This document shows positions 8,075 to 16,439 of a stretch of 64,000 nt of DNA, piece by piece. The notes under the pieces are model-generated. The model did not search any database. It was not told the origin of the DNA and was given only the letters and a program-made list of their open reading frames with translations. Numbering within the stretch: the first letter of the stretch is position 1; every line of letters begins with the position of its first letter. Source of the DNA: Cypionkella sinensis (GTDB lineage: Bacteria > Pseudomonadota > Alphaproteobacteria > Rhodobacterales > Rhodobacteraceae); NCBI RefSeq assembly GCF_042646385.1, contig NZ_JBHRTO010000001.1, positions 1,674,001 through 1,738,000 of the forward strand, in the 5' to 3' direction. Both the position numbers and the translations under genes were made by a program.

Positions 8075-9430
8075 ATGTCAAAGCGCAGGACCCTTGCCGC
8101 GATCCGCTTCGGCTACGGCCTTCCGATGCCCAAGGGGGCACCGGATTCTCCAGAAACCATGCTGGCGCTATTGGCAGGACCAGATGTTGCCGCGCAGACA
8201 TGGCCAACTGTTGCTTCTGCGGATCTGATCCCCAACCTTCGCGAGTTACGCGAGATCCAAAAAGCAGGGAAAAAAGACGACTCCGAAAAGCCGCGTCGCG
8301 ACGAGCTTCTGCAGGGCTTCAACGATGCCGCGCAAAACGCCGCGAAAACTACCTTTGCCCGCGCGCTCGACAGTGCCGATGGCTTTCGAGAGCGTCTTAC
8401 CACCTTTTGGGCTGATCATTTCTCAGTTATTTCAAAACGACAGGTCGAGGCGCTGTTCCCCTACAGCATCGTCGATGAGGCGCTACGTCCACATATGACT
8501 GGAACGTTCGCCGATCTGTTGACCGCCGCGACGCTGCATCCGGCGATGCTCAGCTATCTGGATCAATCCAGTTCGATCGGACCCAATTCGCGATTGGGCA
8601 AGAATCAAGGCAAAGGTTTGAATGAGAATCTCGCGCGCGAGGTGATCGAGCTGCATAGCTTGGGTGTGGGCGCGAATTACACGCAGACTGATGTGACAGA
8701 GATGGCGAAAATCCTTGCCGGACTGACGCTTAGCCCCGATCTGGTCATGGAGTTCCAGCCGCGCCGGGCCGAACCCGGTCCAAGGGTCTTGCTGGGTAAA
8801 ACCTATGATGTTGGCGGTATCCAGAACGTCCGCGCGGCCCTGCGCGATCTGGCACTTCAACCTGCGACAGGCCAGCATCTGGCGCGCAAACTGGCTGTGC
8901 ATTTCGTTTCTGACACCCCCAGCGCTGATCTTGTCCAGGCTATTGCCGACGCCTACAACGGCTCGGGTGGCGATCTGATGGCAACCTACACGGCACTGCT
9001 GAACCACCCCAGCGCTTGGACGGAAACGACAGAAAAGGCGCGGCAACCCTTTGATTTTCTAGTCGCTTCGCTGCGGGCGCTAGGAATCACAGGGCAACAA
9101 CTGCAGCAAATGCCCTATAAGAAATTCCGCTCCGACCTGATGAGTGCGATGATCGGAATGGGCCAGCCGTTCAAGCGCCCCTCTGGTCCTAACGGCTTTG
9201 AAGAAGCTGCCGAGGAATGGATCACGCCGCAGGGCTTGGCGCGGCGCATCACTTGGTCGATGCGCGTGCCGCCGCGTCTGGCAGATCCTCTGCCCGATCC
9301 GGTTGCCTTGGCGCATTCCAGTCTTGCCGACCGCGCCAGTGAGGCGCTGCTTTGGGGCGCAGCTCGCGCCGAGGATGTCACACAGGGTGTCGGGCTGGTG
9401 CTGGCCTCCGCCGAATTCAACCGCAGATGA
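8075..9430 (+). CDS. DUF1800 family protein
   Basis: 451 residues. Begins MSKRRTLAAIRFGYGLPMPK; the RFGYG stretch is the conserved start of DUF1800 proteins (RxxxGxTP-type region). Other visible parts are LTTFWADHFSV, LNENLAREVIELHSLGVGANYTQTDV (the family's NEN.aRElmELhtlG motif) and a C-terminal LASAEFNRR. DUF1800 genes are almost always paired with a DUF1501 gene, as here, and the pair has no established function. No signal peptide is evident. GGAG lies about 10 bases before the ATG at 8075. The next gene follows with an 8-base gap. Confidence 0.9.
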   Translation: MSKRRTLAAIRFGYGLPMPKGAPDSPETMLALLAGPDVAAQTWPTVASADLIPNLRELREIQKAGKKDDSEKPRRDELLQGFNDAAQNAAKTTFARALDSADGFRERLTTFWADHFSVISKRQVEALFPYSIVDEALRPHMTGTFADLLTAATLHPAMLSYLDQSSSIGPNSRLGKNQGKGLNENLAREVIELHSLGVGANYTQTDVTEMAKILAGLTLSPDLVMEFQPRRAEPGPRVLLGKTYDVGGIQNVRAALRDLALQPATGQHLARKLAVHFVSDTPSADLVQAIADAYNGSGGDLMATYTALLNHPSAWTETTEKARQPFDFLVASLRALGITGQQLQQMPYKKFRSDLMSAMIGMGQPFKRPSGPNGFEEAAEEWITPQGLARRITWSMRVPPRLADPLPDPVALAHSSLADRASEALLWGAARAEDVTQGVGLVLASAEFNRR

Positions 9431-9438
9431 GGGACGCC

Positions 9439-10662
9439 ATGACAGGGTCTTTGGACAGACGGGGTTTTCTGCGCGGCTTGGGTGGTGTGCTGGGTTGTTC
9501 GGTGGCAGCGCATCCCATGCTTACGACGGTAACGATGGCCGGGGCGAACGGCGGGCGCCCCTTGGGCGATCACCGCCTGATCGTGATCATCCTGCGCGGC
9601 GCAATGGATGGCTTGGATGTCGTGCAACCGCAGGGCGACGCGGATTATGCAGCCCTGCGCCCCACACTGTTGAACCCGCAAGCCTCTGACTTGGATGGTT
9701 TTTTCCGCCTGCATCCCGCGATGGGCGATCTGATGCCGCTGTGGAACAAGGGGCAACTGGGCTTCGTCCATGCCACCTCGACCCCCTACCGCAACAAGCG
9801 CAGCCATTTCGTCGGCCAGGATATGCTCGAGGCTGGCACTGGCATGGATGTGCCGCTTAATCAGGTCAAGGACGGCTGGCTGAACCGCCTGCTGCAAACC
9901 CAAAAAGGCCTGACATCGGAAACCGCCTATTCCATCGGCCAAGTCGCCATGCCCCTGCTGGAAGGCCCGGCCGAGGTGCGCAACTGGTCGCCGGAAACGA
10001 CGCTTATGCTGACGCCGCAGGCCCGTTTGCTGTTTGATCGGGTGTACGAATCCGATCCGCTGTTCCACGCGGCCTCGCAAGAGGCGATGGAGCTGGCCGA
10101 TGCGGGCAATAGCGACATGGAAATGATGGCCGCAGACCCATCGCAAATGGCGGGCCTGAAGGTGCAGGATGTCGAGCAACTGGTGGATTATGCCGCCGGA
10201 AAGCTGCGGCAAGACGCCCGCATCGCCGCCTTTTCGATGAGCGGATGGGACACCCATCGCGGTCAGGCGGGCGGTTTGTCGAAATCTCTGGCCCGCCTGC
10301 AATATGCGATTCTGCGGCTGCAAACCGGCCTTGGTGCGAATGTCTGGGATAAGACTGTGCTGCTCGCGATGACCGAGTTTGGCCGCACCGCGCGCGAAAA
10401 TGGCACCGCTGGCACCGATCACGGCACCGGCGGCGTCATGGTGATGGCGGGTGGCGCGCTGAATGGTGGCAAGATTTATGGCGATTGGCCGGGGCTTTCC
10501 GACGCCAATCTCTATGAGGGCCGCGATCTGATGCCCACCACAGACGTGCGCGCTTGGGCCGCGCATACGATCCATGGGCTTTATGGCATTGATCAGAATA
10601 TTCTGGAAAACACCGTGTTTCCCGGCCTGCAAATGGGGAAAGACCCGCGTATCCTGCTATAG
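9439..10662 (+). CDS. DUF1501 family protein, Tat-exported
   Basis: 407 residues. The N-terminus MTGSLDRRGFLRGLGGVLGC is a twin-arginine signal (DRRGFLRG), so the protein should be exported folded. The rest matches DUF1501, a sulfatase/alkaline-phosphatase-like fold: LIVIILRGAMDGLDVVQPQG, then AAFSMSGWDTHRGQAGGLSK and LLAMTEFGRTARENGTAGTDHG, where Asp/His residues likely bind metal. I preferred ATG at 9439, which has GAGGGA at 9429-9434, to ATG at 9427, which overlaps the upstream stop. It forms an operon with the DUF1800 gene. The pair's substrate is unknown. Confidence 0.9.
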   Translation: MTGSLDRRGFLRGLGGVLGCSVAAHPMLTTVTMAGANGGRPLGDHRLIVIILRGAMDGLDVVQPQGDADYAALRPTLLNPQASDLDGFFRLHPAMGDLMPLWNKGQLGFVHATSTPYRNKRSHFVGQDMLEAGTGMDVPLNQVKDGWLNRLLQTQKGLTSETAYSIGQVAMPLLEGPAEVRNWSPETTLMLTPQARLLFDRVYESDPLFHAASQEAMELADAGNSDMEMMAADPSQMAGLKVQDVEQLVDYAAGKLRQDARIAAFSMSGWDTHRGQAGGLSKSLARLQYAILRLQTGLGANVWDKTVLLAMTEFGRTARENGTAGTDHGTGGVMVMAGGALNGGKIYGDWPGLSDANLYEGRDLMPTTDVRAWAAHTIHGLYGIDQNILENTVFPGLQMGKDPRILL

Positions 10663-10672
10663 CCTGCGCGGT

Positions 10673-10840
10673 TTAGACGCCGGAAACCAGCGCGGAAACC
10701 TCAGTATCGGCGCGCATGGCTTCGCCGCGCCACGCCGTCAGTGCCACAAGGCAGACCGTTACGACAACAGCGGTCATCACCACCCACTCCGCAAACACGG
10801 CGCCCGATTCGTCGCGCAGGAAACGCTGTTTGGCAGACAT
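10673..10840 (-). CDS. Small Flp-like prepilin
   Basis: 55 residues: MSAKQRFLRDESGAVFAEWV then a single hydrophobic helix to about residue 40 and a short tail. A Gly followed by five residues ending in Glu and an aromatic (G13 then AVFAEW) matches the class III (Flp/Tad) prepilin processing site G|xxxxE(Y), so it is probably an Flp-type or TadE-like minor pilin. No tad genes are near; the neighbours are the DUF1501 gene (convergent) and a response regulator (upstream, same strand). Ribosome site AAAGG is about 9 bases before the ATG. Family assignment is by motif only. Confidence 0.65.
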   Translation of the reverse strand: MSAKQRFLRDESGAVFAEWVVMTAVVVTVCLVALTAWRGEAMRADTEVSALVSGV

Positions 10841-10949
10841 GGTGCGTGGCCTTTCGTGCCGTGAAGGATAGCTGCGTTTTGCGCATTGATTGGGGCGAAA
10901 CCATGCTGGATATCGGTCAAAGCCATGGTGATTGCGGGGCCATGCGGGA

Positions 10950-11705
10950 TCATACCGACTCGGGTTTGGGGGCAAAGGTTGCGGCCGTGTTCGTCACCGT
11001 CAACCGCTTGTCGAGCAGGCCGCGCAACTGCTCCAACCCGCCCGCCTGCGGCACCACTGCCGCACTTGCCGCCCGTGCCAGGGCCGCGTCATGCGCATGA
11101 TGCGCCACCCCCATGACAAACCCCGTCAAATAGCGTCGCCCGTCTGCATCCGGATCAGCAGACAGCGCGACTGCGGCGCGCGACAGATCATCCTGAAGCG
11201 CCAACGGGTCGGGGCAGATGGCGGCATCTTCCACCTCGGCAGGTGCAAGGCCGGGCAAAAACTGCCGCAGCAGGGTGCAAAACCGCACGAAGCTTTCCAG
11301 CGGCTTGTCGAGAAACCCTTCCGCCCCCGCAGCCAGCGCCGATCCGCGCCCTTCCGGGTTGCCCGATGTGCCCAGCACCGCCAGCGGCCTTTGCCGCGCC
11401 ATCGCCAACTCGCGGATCAGCGCCTCGCCCCGGCCATCCGGCAGGCCAAGGTCGATGATCACCACATCCGGGCGATACACCCGCAAATGCGCCCGCGCCG
11501 CCGCCAGCGTATCGGCGCGCCGCAACCGTGCGCCCGCGCGCTGGCTCATCAACCGCAACGCCTCGCAGGCATAGCGGCTGTCTTCCACCACCAGAATCGT
11601 CACCCCATGCAGCGGCAAATCCGCAGTGGCAGTCAGGCTGGGCAAGGCAAATCCCGGCGGCAAGGGTGGATCATGCGGCGTCTCTGGGGCGGGCGAATGG
11701 GGCAT
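10950..11705 (-). CDS. Response regulator receiver protein with uncharacterised C-terminal domain
   Basis: 251 residues. A receiver domain spans about residues 33-150: VTILVVEDSRYACEALRL (acidic pair E41-D42), phospho-acceptor D85 in VVIIDLGLPDG, and K134 in FLDKPLE. The C-terminal 90 residues are helical, His/Asp-rich (FVMGVAHHAHDAALARAA) and have no recognised DNA-binding fold. It may therefore act by protein contact. I used ATG at 11705 (MPHSPAPETPH) since upstream codons encode a Gly/Arg-rich stretch without a domain. No kinase gene is adjacent. It lies upstream of, and on the same strand as, the small pilin-like gene. Confidence 0.8.
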   Translation of the reverse strand: MPHSPAPETPHDPPLPPGFALPSLTATADLPLHGVTILVVEDSRYACEALRLMSQRAGARLRRADTLAAARAHLRVYRPDVVIIDLGLPDGRGEALIRELAMARQRPLAVLGTSGNPEGRGSALAAGAEGFLDKPLESFVRFCTLLRQFLPGLAPAEVEDAAICPDPLALQDDLSRAAVALSADPDADGRRYLTGFVMGVAHHAHDAALARAASAAVVPQAGGLEQLRGLLDKRLTVTNTAATFAPKPESV

Positions 11706-11883
11706 GGCGCACCTGTGGCTGATGGCTACAGCCGCATCCTTCCACGACTTTGGTTCACAAAGCGTAAACGCCCGCCCCGCCCCGCCGATTTTTTCGCCCG
11801 CGCCCTGCGACAGCACTTCCCCTTGCCCCGCCGTCCCCCTGCCGCCATAACACCCGCAACCGCCCAAGCAAGGAGCCTTGCCG

Positions 11884-12288
11884 ATGATTGGCCGCCTGAA
11901 CCATGTCGCCATTGCCGTGCCGGATTTGACCGCCGCCGCAGATCAATACCGCAACACTTTGGGCGCAAAAGTCGGTGCCCCGCAGGATGAACCCGACCAC
12001 GGCGTCACCGTGATTTTCATCGAACTGCCCAATACCAAGATCGAACTGCTCTATCCTTTGGGCGACGCCAGCCCGATCAAGGGTTTTCTCGATAAAAACC
12101 CCGCAGGCGGCATCCATCACATCTGCTACGAAGTGGATGACATTCTGGCAGCGCGCGACCATCTTCAGGACAGCGGCGCGCGGGTTCTGGGATCAGGAGA
12201 GCCGAAGATCGGCGCGCATGGCAAACCCGTGCTGTTCTTGCACCCGAAAGATTTCAACGGCTGTCTGGTAGAATTGGAGCAAACATGA
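11884..12288 (+). CDS. mce: Methylmalonyl-CoA epimerase
   Basis: 134 residues, VOC-superfamily metalloenzyme that interconverts (2R)- and (2S)-methylmalonyl-CoA in the propionyl-CoA to succinyl-CoA route. Two VOC half-modules are visible: RLNHVAIAVPDLTAAADQYR at the start (metal His in NHVAIAV) and GIHHICYEVDDILAARDHL near residues 77-95. The C-terminal KDFNGCLVELEQ carries the metal/catalytic Glu. AAGGAG at about 11870 favours the ATG at 11884 over the TTG at 11878. It overlaps the DUF1467 gene by ATGA, a gene order common in Rhodobacterales. prpE at 41565 feeds the same pathway. Confidence 0.94.
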   Translation: MIGRLNHVAIAVPDLTAAADQYRNTLGAKVGAPQDEPDHGVTVIFIELPNTKIELLYPLGDASPIKGFLDKNPAGGIHHICYEVDDILAARDHLQDSGARVLGSGEPKIGAHGKPVLFLHPKDFNGCLVELEQT

Positions 12289-12560
12289 CCATCACTGCCG
12301 CACTGGTGCTGTTTTCTGTCACCTGGTTCATGGTGTTTTTCTGCGTGCTGCCGATGCGCTTCAAGAGTCAGGCGCAGGCGGGCGCGGTTGAACCCGGCAC
12401 CCCGCGCTCGGCGCCCACCGAAGCCATGATCAAACCGAAAGCCAAGCTGACCACCGTGATCGCGCTGGCGATCTTTGCGGTCTTGTATCTGCTGATCACC
12501 TCGGGCCGCTGGGGCATCGCCGATCTTGACGTATTCGGGCTTTGGGCCAACCGCTACTGA
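12285..12560 (+). CDS. DUF1467 family membrane protein
   Basis: 91 residues with two transmembrane helices (about residues 5-23 and 52-70). Conserved features of DUF1467 are seen: the first helix ends in VLPMRFKSQ, followed by the loop AVEPGTPRSAPTEAMIKPKAKLTT and the second helix. Family is typical of alphaproteobacteria and of unknown function. It is translationally coupled to mce. Its last 7 bases overlap the end of the convergent EI24-type gene. Confidence 0.9.
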   Translation: MTITAALVLFSVTWFMVFFCVLPMRFKSQAQAGAVEPGTPRSAPTEAMIKPKAKLTTVIALAIFAVLYLLITSGRWGIADLDVFGLWANRY

Positions 12561-13243
12561 CGGCTCAGCCGGTGAAACATATGGGTGAAGGTCGCCACGC
12601 CAAGCACCGGCACAGCAAGATTGATCAGCGGGATAGATAGCGGCGCGGCCATCAGCACCCCCGCCGCCCAGATGCGCAAGCCATAAGCCTTGCGCATCGC
12701 GCGCGCCCCATCGCGGCCCAGTCGGCGGGTGGCAACCAGCGTGAAATATTCCCGCCCCAGCAGATAGCCGTTCATCCCCCAGAAGATCAGCGGGCTGAAC
12801 GGCCCCGCAAACGGATATAGCAACAGCGCCACCGTGTTCAGCGCCAACAGCAACCCGATGAAATTGGCGGTATCAATGGCGACATCGCCAAATCTCTGCC
12901 GCGCCACAGGCGGCAAACCGGGATAATGCCGGTCCTCCACCGCCTGCGCCACATCCTCAAGGAACAGGCCGGTAAACGCCGAGGCCACCGGAATCATCAG
13001 GAAAATCGACAGCACGATCATCAACAGCACCGAGCCCCAGCTCAGCAAAGTGTCCAATCCGCCCACCGGCCCCACGAACGGGATGTTGATGCTACCCGGC
13101 GTAAAGGTTTCAATCACCCACAGCAGGCCAGCATAGGCGCCCGTCAGCAGCGCGGCGGCCAGTGCAATCCCCAACAGCATCACCCGCATGAAGCGCCCGT
13201 CGCCAAGCTGACCCAGCGCCTTGGCGAAATCACTGAAAATCAT
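12554..13243 (-). CDS. EI24 / CysZ-like membrane protein
   Basis: 229 residues, polytopic inner-membrane protein of the EI24 (CysZ-like) family. E. coli CysZ is a sulfate channel; alphaproteobacterial members are mostly uncharacterised. Hydrophobic segments lie at about residues 20-45, 66-90, 125-150 and 195-220. The conserved family region FLEDVAQAVEDRHYPGLPP follows the second hydrophobic stretch and GMNGYLLGREYFTLVATRRL precedes the last. Starts ATG at 13243, just downstream of the nitroreductase stop (37 bases), suggesting a two-gene transcript with it. Sulfate transport should not be assumed. Confidence 0.82.
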   Translation of the reverse strand: MIFSDFAKALGQLGDGRFMRVMLLGIALAAALLTGAYAGLLWVIETFTPGSINIPFVGPVGGLDTLLSWGSVLLMIVLSIFLMIPVASAFTGLFLEDVAQAVEDRHYPGLPPVARQRFGDVAIDTANFIGLLLALNTVALLLYPFAGPFSPLIFWGMNGYLLGREYFTLVATRRLGRDGARAMRKAYGLRIWAAGVLMAAPLSIPLINLAVPVLGVATFTHMFHRLSRQ

Positions 13244-13280
13244 CTGCGCTCCTTACCTGCCCAACACGGCCTGAAACCAC

Positions 13281-13844
13281 TCAGGCCCAAGTGATCAGTT
13301 TCGCCAGATCAGGGCGCGGACGGTCGGCCATCGGCGTCACAACCGTGCCGATATGCACGATCCCCGCCACCCGCTCGTCCCCCACACAGCCAAACGCTTG
13401 CGCCGCAAATTCGGCATCATGCGAGGGCCAGCCCGACAGCCAGTTCGCCCCCCAGCCCTTGGCCAAAGCGGCATTGACCACGCCCAGACACAGCGCGCCC
13501 GCCGACAGAACCTGCTCCCATACCGGGATCTTCTCGGATGGTTTCGGCGACGAGATCACCACAACCGCCAACTGCCCCAGATCAAACTGCCCGCGCCCCT
13601 TGGCAATCTTTTCGGCATCCCCACCCAGCTCCTGCGCCCGCGCCTCGGCCAGATCGGCCAAACGCTGCATCGCAGGCTTGTCCAGCACCACCAACCGCCA
13701 CGGCTCCAGCTTGCCATGATCGGGCACGCGGGTGGCTGCGGTCAAAATCTCCAACAGCTCGGCACGATCCGGCACCGGGCCTTTGAACAACTTGGCCGGT
13801 TGTGATTGCCGGGATTGCAGGAAATGAAACGCGTCTTGAGTCAT
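13281..13844 (-). CDS. Nitroreductase family protein (YdjA-like)
   Basis: 187 residues, FMN-dependent NAD(P)H oxidoreductase of the small nitroreductase type. Visible: FLQSRQSQPAKLFKGPVPDR (FMN phosphate-binding SRRS-like segment), AATRVPDHGKLEPWRLVVL (the YdjA-type P(S)DHGxLxPWRF motif), and GWGANWLSGWPSHD. A strong AAGGAG sits 6 bases before ATG 13844, so I rejected the upstream start at 13913. Physiological substrate unknown for this family. It is divergent from the DUF167 gene with an 89-base gap that must hold both promoters. Confidence 0.9.
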   Translation of the reverse strand: MTQDAFHFLQSRQSQPAKLFKGPVPDRAELLEILTAATRVPDHGKLEPWRLVVLDKPAMQRLADLAEARAQELGGDAEKIAKGRGQFDLGQLAVVVISSPKPSEKIPVWEQVLSAGALCLGVVNAALAKGWGANWLSGWPSHDAEFAAQAFGCVGDERVAGIVHIGTVVTPMADRPRPDLAKLITWA

Positions 13845-13933
13845 GAAAAGCTCCTTTGCGTCACAGGTGGCGCTCAGGCCCTGCCGCGTCAAGTGGGCTT
13901 GTCCTTTGGCCACCGCTTCTGCACTCTGTCGCC

Positions 13934-14188
13934 ATGCAAAAAGGCGCGTGGTCAGAACAAGCGGTTCCGGGGGCAGAATTTACCTGCAAAGTCACCCCGC
14001 GCGCCCGCCGCAACAGCATCACACGCGAGGGTGGTGTGATCAAGATTACCGTCACCGCCGCCCCCGAAGACGGCCGCGCCACCGCCGCCGTGGCCGAAAC
14101 CCTCGCCCATGCGCTTGGCGTCGCCAAATCCCGGCTGACCCTGCTGCGCGGGGCCATTTCGCGCGACAAGGTGTTCCGGCTGGATTAA
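13934..14188 (+). CDS. DUF167 family protein (YggU-like)
   Basis: 84 residues. Matches the small DUF167/UPF0235 family: CKVTPRARRNSI (conserved V.PrA..n.i), IKITVTAAPEDGRATAAVAE (conserved A.PvdGkAN.al) and LTLLRGAISRDKVFRLD at the C-terminus. Cytosolic, function unknown. The family's usual Lys and Asn in the core loop are replaced here by Arg and Thr (DGRATAAV). ATG chosen at 13934 because an upstream extension lacks family similarity. One of the modular hairpin repeats follows immediately after its stop. Confidence 0.85.
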   Translation: MQKGAWSEQAVPGAEFTCKVTPRARRNSITREGGVIKITVTAAPEDGRATAAVAETLAHALGVAKSRLTLLRGAISRDKVFRLD

Positions 14189-14189
14189 G

Positions 14190-14466
14190 GCTGATCGACA
14201 TGCATCGTTGACTATCTGGCGAAGGCCTTTGCCTTCGCCATGCGGTAAAGGTGTCCGCTGAAACCGCCGGGCCTCAAAGGCCCGGCCAGCGCCCGACCCG
14301 CCGATGGCGGGCGCTTCTCGCCCGCCGGGTCGGGCACTGGCCTCAGTGGGTTTGTTGCGGCACCGATTACAGGGTGAAACCGCGCGCACGGGCGGGAAAA
14401 CGCGATGCGTTTTCTGTCTCCGCCCGGAGCTAGCCGCACAAAAGCGCGTGAATGTCGGTCGCCTCT
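14190..14466 (-). repeat. Modular multi-hairpin intergenic repeat, copy 1 (inverted)
   Basis: This block is the reverse complement of copies at 25589-25848 and 27388-27656. It holds, left to right, GGCGAAGG/CCTTCGCC hairpin (about 14219-14239), CGGGCCT/AGGCCCG (about 14268-14285), a long stem with arms GCCAGCGCCCGACCC and GGGTCGGGCACTGGC enclosing GGCGGGCG/CGCCCGCC (about 14284-14341), and a CGGGCGG/CCGCCCG stem around AAAACGCGATGCGTTTT (about 14390-14437). No coding frame is convincing within it. It fills the gap between the DUF167 gene and the convergent small gene at 14501. Confidence 0.85.
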
Positions 14467-14500
14467 ACAGCGCATGTGGCCCATCATAGCCTGACACGTT

Positions 14501-14746
14501 TTAGCGCGGCTTAGGCTCAATCCGGTAGCTGCCTTCCGGCAAATCCAGCGCCGCCGCCAGATCGCGCAACTGGCCGATGGAAAGCGTGATCGAAACCTCT
14601 TCCTCGGTCATCACATCCAACTGCCGCAGCACCACACATTCGGCATAGGCCTCAATGGTGATATCTTCCTGAAGCGGGCTGTCCGGCTCGCCCTCATCCA
14701 CCAAAGTGATCACCGTGGCGTCGAATTCATGTTCGATGGTGAACAT
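14501..14746 (-). CDS. Small conserved-looking hypothetical protein
   Basis: 81 residues, acidic, MFTIEHEFDATVITLVDEGE at the N-terminus, ending in LPEGSYRIEPKPR. GAGGAG lies about 6-8 bases before the ATG at 14746, which fixes the start; codon use matches neighbours. The composition (beta-rich start, helix IGQLRDLAAALD) suggests a small globular cytosolic protein. I do not recognise the family. It is divergent from the M48 lipoprotein gene (172-base gap). Confidence 0.65.
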   Translation of the reverse strand: MFTIEHEFDATVITLVDEGEPDSPLQEDITIEAYAECVVLRQLDVMTEEEVSITLSIGQLRDLAAALDLPEGSYRIEPKPR

Positions 14747-14918
14747 CGCAAAGCTCCTCTGCCGGATCAACTGCTGCCCAGATGAGCCTTCATTCCCGGC
14801 AGGGTCAAGCATCCGCGCCACGTTCAAGCGAAAGTGCAACCCGATCACGCGCACGGGGCTATCAAACTGCGGCGGGTTTGATATGGGCTGTATCAGCGCA
14901 GCGACGAAGGCACAGGGC

Positions 14919-15656
14919 ATGACACGGCAAGCAGGATGGATTTTGACAGCACTTCTGCTGGCAGGATGCGTGCAACCGGGGGCGACCCCGATCAGCCAGA
15001 CCGACAGCGCAGCACAGGTTCTGACCCAGCCCAGTGCCACCGGGGGCGCATTGGAATCCCGCGCCGCCGCGATCAATTTTCTGACCGTGGTGCAGCGCGT
15101 CGAACCCGTGGCCGAGGCGTATTGCCGCGCCCAGCACATCGCCCAGCGTTGCGATTTTCAGATCGTGATCGACGACCGCCCCCACCAACCCGCCAACGCC
15201 TTTCAAACCGTGGATAAAGCAGGCCGCCCGATCATCGCCTTCTCGCTGGCGCTGATCGCCGACGCCCGCAACGCTGATGAGATTGCCTTCGTGTTGGGCC
15301 ACGAGGCTGCGCATCACATCCTCGGCCACATCCCCAAGCAAGAAAAGACCGCACTTTCCGGCGCGATGATGGCAGGCATTCTCGCCGCCGCCTCTGGTGC
15401 GGGGCAGGACGAGGTGCAGCAGGCCCAGAAACTCGGCGCAGGCCTTGCAACCCGGCAATTCTCAAAGGACTACGAACTTCAGGCCGATGCCGTCGGCGCT
15501 GAAATCGCCTTCCACGCCGGATATGATCCCGTGCGCGGCACCGGCTTTTTTGATCGCCTGCCCGACCCCGGCGATCAATTCCTTGGCACTCACCCCGCCA
15601 ATCGCCAACGCAAGGCGCTGGTCGCCGCCGTCGTCGCCAAACTGCGCGGCGTGTAG
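14919..15656 (+). CDS. M48 family metallopeptidase, lipoprotein
   Basis: 245 residues. Lipoprotein signal MTRQAGWILTALLLAGC with lipobox LLAG|C (Cys17), so it is anchored in a membrane on the periplasmic side. Zinc site: H128-E129-xx-H132 in GHEAAHHILGH, with the third ligand Glu in SKDYELQADAVG; the upstream ANAFQTVDKAGRPIIAFSLAL corresponds to the family's N-A-F segment. C-terminal THPANRQR is the conserved HPxxxxR motif. Similar to Loi/BepA-type periplasmic proteases involved in envelope quality control, but without TPR repeats. ATG at 14919 gives the signal peptide directly. Confidence 0.9.
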   Translation: MTRQAGWILTALLLAGCVQPGATPISQTDSAAQVLTQPSATGGALESRAAAINFLTVVQRVEPVAEAYCRAQHIAQRCDFQIVIDDRPHQPANAFQTVDKAGRPIIAFSLALIADARNADEIAFVLGHEAAHHILGHIPKQEKTALSGAMMAGILAAASGAGQDEVQQAQKLGAGLATRQFSKDYELQADAVGAEIAFHAGYDPVRGTGFFDRLPDPGDQFLGTHPANRQRKALVAAVVAKLRGV

Positions 15657-15659
15657 AAT

Positions 15660-15790
15660 AGATCGACATTCACCCGCTTGGGCGCGGCCAAGTCCGGGCG
15701 GAAACAGAAAACGCATCGCGTTTTCCCGCCCGCGCGGATGGTTTGCGTCTAAAGTCAGGTCAGCGAGATACCCGCTGAGGTCAACGCCCG
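15660..15790 (+). repeat. Modular multi-hairpin intergenic repeat, copy 2 (partial)
   Basis: Directly after the M48 stop. GATCGACATTC followed by CCGGGCGG, AAAACGCATCGCGTTTT and CCGCCCG reproduces the first module of the longer copies (about 15664-15737). Beyond that the sequence diverges, with only a short CCGGCCCGGCGGGCG remnant near 15790. Probably a truncated copy. Confidence 0.7.
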
Positions 15791-15812
15791 GCCCGGCGGG
15801 CGCCGCGCGCGA

Positions 15813-16439
15813 TCAACTCACCCAGACCGCCGGGATCAACCCGCGCAAGGAATTTCCCAGCCACAGCCTGACCAGCGGCAAATCACGCGCCAGCAAGACC
15901 TCCTCTGCCACCGCCATCTCGGCCCGCAGCACCCCCGGCAACAGACCGCAGGCCAGCGGTGGCGTCCGCAGCCCGTGCCCGCGGTCAAAGAACACTGTGG
16001 TGATCGAGCCGTCGCAGACCTCGCCGCGCTCATTGCACAAGATCACCTCATCCAGCCCCGCAGCCAAACCGGCCCGCGCCGCATCATACGCTTCCCGCCG
16101 CGTCGATTTCACCGAAAGCCAGACATCGCCCGAGGTCAGCCGCTCTGCCGCCAACCCCACCCGCCATTCCGCCTTGGCCGATGGCAAAACCGCCGCCTGC
16201 ACCTCAACAGCCCCGCGCGCATCCAAGGTCAGCCGCATCCGCGCCGCAGCCTCTGGCACTGCCGCCCGCAGCGCCGCCTCAACCACCGCCAGATCACACC
16301 CCCAGCCCAAAGCCGCAGCCGAGCGTGCCAGCCGCGCCAGATGCAACGGCAACCGCACCAGCCGCCGGCCATCCCAGCCCAAAGTCTCGATCAGTTTCAG
16401 ATCGGGCGCACCAGCCCCTGCAAGTAGCGTGCTTTCCAC
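15813..16439 (-). CDS. pabC: Aminodeoxychorismate lyase-like, aminotransferase class IV
   Basis: 208 residues, PLP fold type IV. Would convert 4-amino-4-deoxychorismate to p-aminobenzoate and pyruvate in folate synthesis. Visible: LKLIETLGWDGRRLVRLPLHLARL, the PLP-Lys candidate in VWLSVKSTRREAYDAA, GLDEVILCNERGEVCDGSITTVFF (class IV signature E.t..sNif region) and CGLLPGVLRAEM. The GTG at 16439 follows GGGAGGAGG, a strong ribosome site, so I chose it; the reading frame then overlaps the end of pabB by 43 bases. The overlap and order support the pab assignment, though other class IV aminotransferases look alike. Confidence 0.85.
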   Translation of the reverse strand: MESTLLAGAGAPDLKLIETLGWDGRRLVRLPLHLARLARSAAALGWGCDLAVVEAALRAAVPEAAARMRLTLDARGAVEVQAAVLPSAKAEWRVGLAAERLTSGDVWLSVKSTRREAYDAARAGLAAGLDEVILCNERGEVCDGSITTVFFDRGHGLRTPPLACGLLPGVLRAEMAVAEEVLLARDLPLVRLWLGNSLRGLIPAVWVS

